A stretch of DNA of 64,000 bases. Origin: Pelomyxa schiedti. Taxonomy: Eukaryota > Evosea > Pelobiontida > Pelomyxidae. Shown here one piece after another: positions 61,821 to 64,000 of the stretch. The translations under genes and the position numbers were made by a program. The stretch is from NCBI GenBank assembly GCA_020536535.1, contig JAHLWZ010000116.1:35779-99778 (forward strand), in the 5' to 3' direction. A model generated the notes under the pieces. It was not told the DNA's origin. It ran no database searches and saw nothing but the letters and a program-made list of their open reading frames with translations. The first letter of the stretch is position 1. The number at the start of each line of letters is the position of its first letter.

Positions 61821-64000
61821 ATGACATCGACTACGTCCACAACGACCCAATACACCACCGCTGTGGATCGGGCGACGGACGACGAGAACGCGGCGGCCAA
61901 GTGCTACGTGGTGGCACCCTCCCGCGACGTGGTGGACCGCCTCGTACGCGCAGCCCTCGCCGAGGGGGAGGGGGAGGGGGAGGAGGACGCTGCAGCGACT
62001 CGTCGGGGTGGTCGTGGTCACCGCATCCACCTCCGCAGCCTCCTGCTCCCTTCCCGCGGGAAAGGGGTCGGGGCGGGTACGGGGACGGGGACGGGGACGG
62101 GTAAGGGGACGGGTAAGGGGGGGAAAAGTGCCGAGGGGGAAGTGGTGCCACTGGGGGCGCACAAGTCCATAGAATTGATTTATGTGGACAGGTGTGTGCC
62201 TGGGGCTGGTAGTCCTACGTTTTATAGTTGTTGTTTTTTTTATCTATATTTTCAAAAAAAATCAAAGACATGTGATTAAAGAATTTTTAGGCCTCAAGAG
62301 TTCCGAGGATGTGCACAGGGAGCAATGAAAGTTGTCCTTGTTGTTTGCACTCCAACTGCGCGTGTATTCTTCAATGCAATTCCAGACACTTTGGAGTTAC
62401 TTTATGGGGATTCGTGGGCAAAAAACAAGGCAACACAGCAGCCATTCCTGTTTTTTGTTGCTGGTTTCGATCCCGACCGTGCTGCTTCCCGTTCCCCTGC
62501 TTTCCATGCACCAGTTGGGTTGCTTGAGTGTTTTGCCATGGCTTCAATGGTATATTCTCCAATTGCAACAATACTCACACCACACTTTCTTTTACATTTC
62601 TGATAATTTTTAACTTTTAGTTTTGCGCTGATAAAATCACAGAGTGTACAAGCGCAAAAATACCCCCAGACGTACTGAGGGAGGCACATGAAGGTGCCAA
62701 AATCGGAGGTTTCAACACAAAAACGCAGTTTGAGCCTAACCAAGGTTGGATCCCCGAATGACACCATTCATTAAGAAAAAGAAAGGTGCAAATACAGCAG
62801 CAACTGGGCCAGAAAGTTTTCGATATTCGTGGACAACAAGGGACAGCAAAAATATCATCAGCAGGGCAAAGGATGAAATCATCATTGACATTGGTTTGTT
62901 GTCCTTATTGCAAAAAAAAAAAAAAACAAAAACACTTCTCTTCTCAAATCTAAAATTTGAGATCAAGGTTACTACAGCTTCAGTGACTACAAGGTCCTGA
63001 CCAAGATTTTGTTTGACAAAAGAGACATCTGCTCAAAGTTTTCTTTGAAAAGTTTGTGACCAACCCATCTATTTCCCACACAAAAAATTGAAACAGTCAG
63101 TTCACATTTTCCTCTTCTGCTTACTTTGTGAAATGTTGAAAGGTTTGACTGTGGCTGACAGTGAGTTGCTCTCCTCCGTTTTTCAATGCACCAAACTCCG
63201 GTATTGCTCAATCGGGTCTTCAATCAGTAGCATCCCCCATGATTTTTCAAAACATTCGAGCCAACCCAATTGATTGTTTGTGTTTGACAGGTTTCAATCG
63301 ACCGGAACAAGAAAAATTGGAAGAGGCAATATCAACACACCTGAGTTCTTGCACTTCCTTGAAAACACTGTCTCTCTCTGGTTTGTTCCTTTTTCCTTTT
63401 TCCTTTTTCCTTTTTCCTTTTTCCTTTTTCCTTTTTCCTTTTTCCTTTTTCCTTTTTCCTTTTTCCTTTTTCCTTTTTCCTTTTCAAGTGTGATGGCTAA
63501 CTAAAATTTATGGTGGCAGACTTTGTGCTCTCCGAGAGTGCTGTTATAGCCGTTGTCAAAGCTGTTCAATCTTTCCAGAGGAATGACTTCAGTTTGAGTC
63601 TCCAGAGTGCGTTCTCTCTCTCCCTGCCCCCAAGTCTCACTGTGTACTGCAGATTCACTGACTCAAGGAAGTGAGAAGTGCCTTTTTGGGCTCATGAATC
63701 AACTCTCATCACTCGACATTTCCAGTTGCACTTTCTCTTCTCTCCCCATACTTTAAATTGATTTCTTCCTTATTCTCAAAAAGGAAACGCAAAATGTGAG
63801 GATAAGGACTTCGAAAAATTTGTGGCACTCTTGGGAACAAACTTCAGCATCAAAGAACTCCAACTTCATTGTATCTATATCCCTTTTCCCTTTTCCCTTT
63901 TCCCTTTTCCCTTTTCTCTTTCTCCTCCCCCACTCACTCACACTGGAAATAAAAAGGGAGTTGGATCGATGCCACCGTTTTTGCGGCTTTGAAACGAAAC
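61821..64000 (+). CDS. Second Roco-type paralogue, 5' part only
   Basis: ATG at 61821, 128 bp from the divergent DUSP gene. A GC-rich first exon includes a G/T/K repeat. From 62290 on it parallels the 54302 gene exon by exon: KVVLVVCTPTARVFF against KVVIVLCSSTDRVFF, then ELLYGDSWAKN, QQPFLFFVAGFD, L-E-C-FAMASM, FRYSWTTRDSKNIIS and EIIIDI. Next come GYYSFSDYK and LRR-type exons (LSSCTSLKTLSLS joined to DFVLSESAVIAVVKAV), then CEDKDFEKFVALL near 63790. The window ends inside the LRR region, so Roc, COR and kinase domains cannot be confirmed. Intron positions and phases match the neighbour, but several introns are longer because of simple repeats. Confidence 0.72.
62072..62130 (+). repeat. G-rich hexamer repeat in first exon
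   Basis: Imperfect GGGGAC / GGGTAA units in tandem inside the first exon of the second Roco-type gene, encoding alternating Gly-Thr and Gly-Lys. The tract is open in the coding frame. Confidence 0.7.
63388..63484 (+). repeat. CCTTTTT heptamer array, about 14 copies
   Basis: Perfect tandem repeat of a 7-base pyrimidine unit. It lies wholly inside the intron 63381-63519 of the second Roco-type gene. The translated product of this stretch (F/L/P/S repeats) is not a real protein segment. Confidence 0.95.
63881..63916 (+). repeat. CCCTTTT heptamer array, about 5 copies
   Basis: A second, slightly different 7-base pyrimidine repeat in a later intron of the same gene, just after the exon encoding CEDKDFEKF. 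Confidence 0.9.

Noticed and set aside
63161-63493. Open frame with F/L/P/S repeats
   Set aside because: The repetitive part is the intronic CCTTTTT array. Only the part before 63381 is exon.

Overview
This is gene-dense nuclear DNA of a unicellular eukaryote. Almost every gene is cut by many short GT-AG introns; those I could pin by homology across the junction are about 42 to 55 nt. Intergenic spaces are mostly 80-600 bp, and low-complexity Q/T/P/N tracts interrupt otherwise conserved proteins. The gene content (Roco kinases, RalGAP beta, archaemetzincin, Ran, Mot1, U1-70K, ankyrin-like KW repeats) fits an amoebozoan. An archamoeba such as Pelomyxa or Mastigamoeba is my guess for the lineage, but nothing here proves it. 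Every gene model was assembled by eye from homology memory, so exon edges are approximate unless stated.

Layout. 1-486: 3' end of an STE24-type CAAX protease (+). 591-1140: S/T/P-rich open frame (-), doubtful. 1211-5822: RalGAP beta (-). 6478-7181: secreted MRH-domain protein (+). 7747-8979: SYAP1-like BSD protein (+). 9073-9896: nitroreductase (-). 10310-17170: BTAF1/Mot1 ATPase (+). 17250-18860: GH84 O-GlcNAcase-like enzyme (-). 19211-21050: aspartate aminotransferase (+). 21236-23844: arginyl-tRNA protein transferase ATE1 (+). 24129-25368: Mediator MED10 (+). 25495-26838: archaemetzincin (-). 27191-28156: Ran GTPase (+, 5' end unresolved). 28419-31026: API5 (-). 31233-34224: YTHDF-type m6A reader (+). 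34366-36504: ankyrin-like repeat protein (+), followed by a truncated copy of its 5' end at 36595. 36775-42408: large ARM-ankyrin-C1 protein (-). 42722-43487: CS/NudC-like protein (+). 44008-45280: U1-70K (-). 45461-46482: EMC7 (-). 46604-47024: SAM-like small protein (-). 47114-48472: NHL propeller (-). 48530-49568: U-box/TPR protein (-).

The right end (49.8-64 kb) is different in character. It holds an LRR protein with one repeat per exon and a pseudokinase tail (49823-54113), a complete Roco kinase (54302-60263), a RING-like/DUSP/UBL protein without a protease domain (60362-61692), and the first part of a second Roco-type paralogue (61821 to the window edge). The two Roco-type genes share an N-terminal region I do not recognise. 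This LRR/kinase cluster is the most promising place for undescribed biology.

Most of the other genes are housekeeping: transcription (BTAF1, MED10), RNA processing and reading (U1-70K, YTHDF), nuclear transport (Ran), ER (EMC7, STE24) and protein modification (ATE1, GH84, U-box). No tRNA, rRNA, transposon, CRISPR or viral sequence was recognised.
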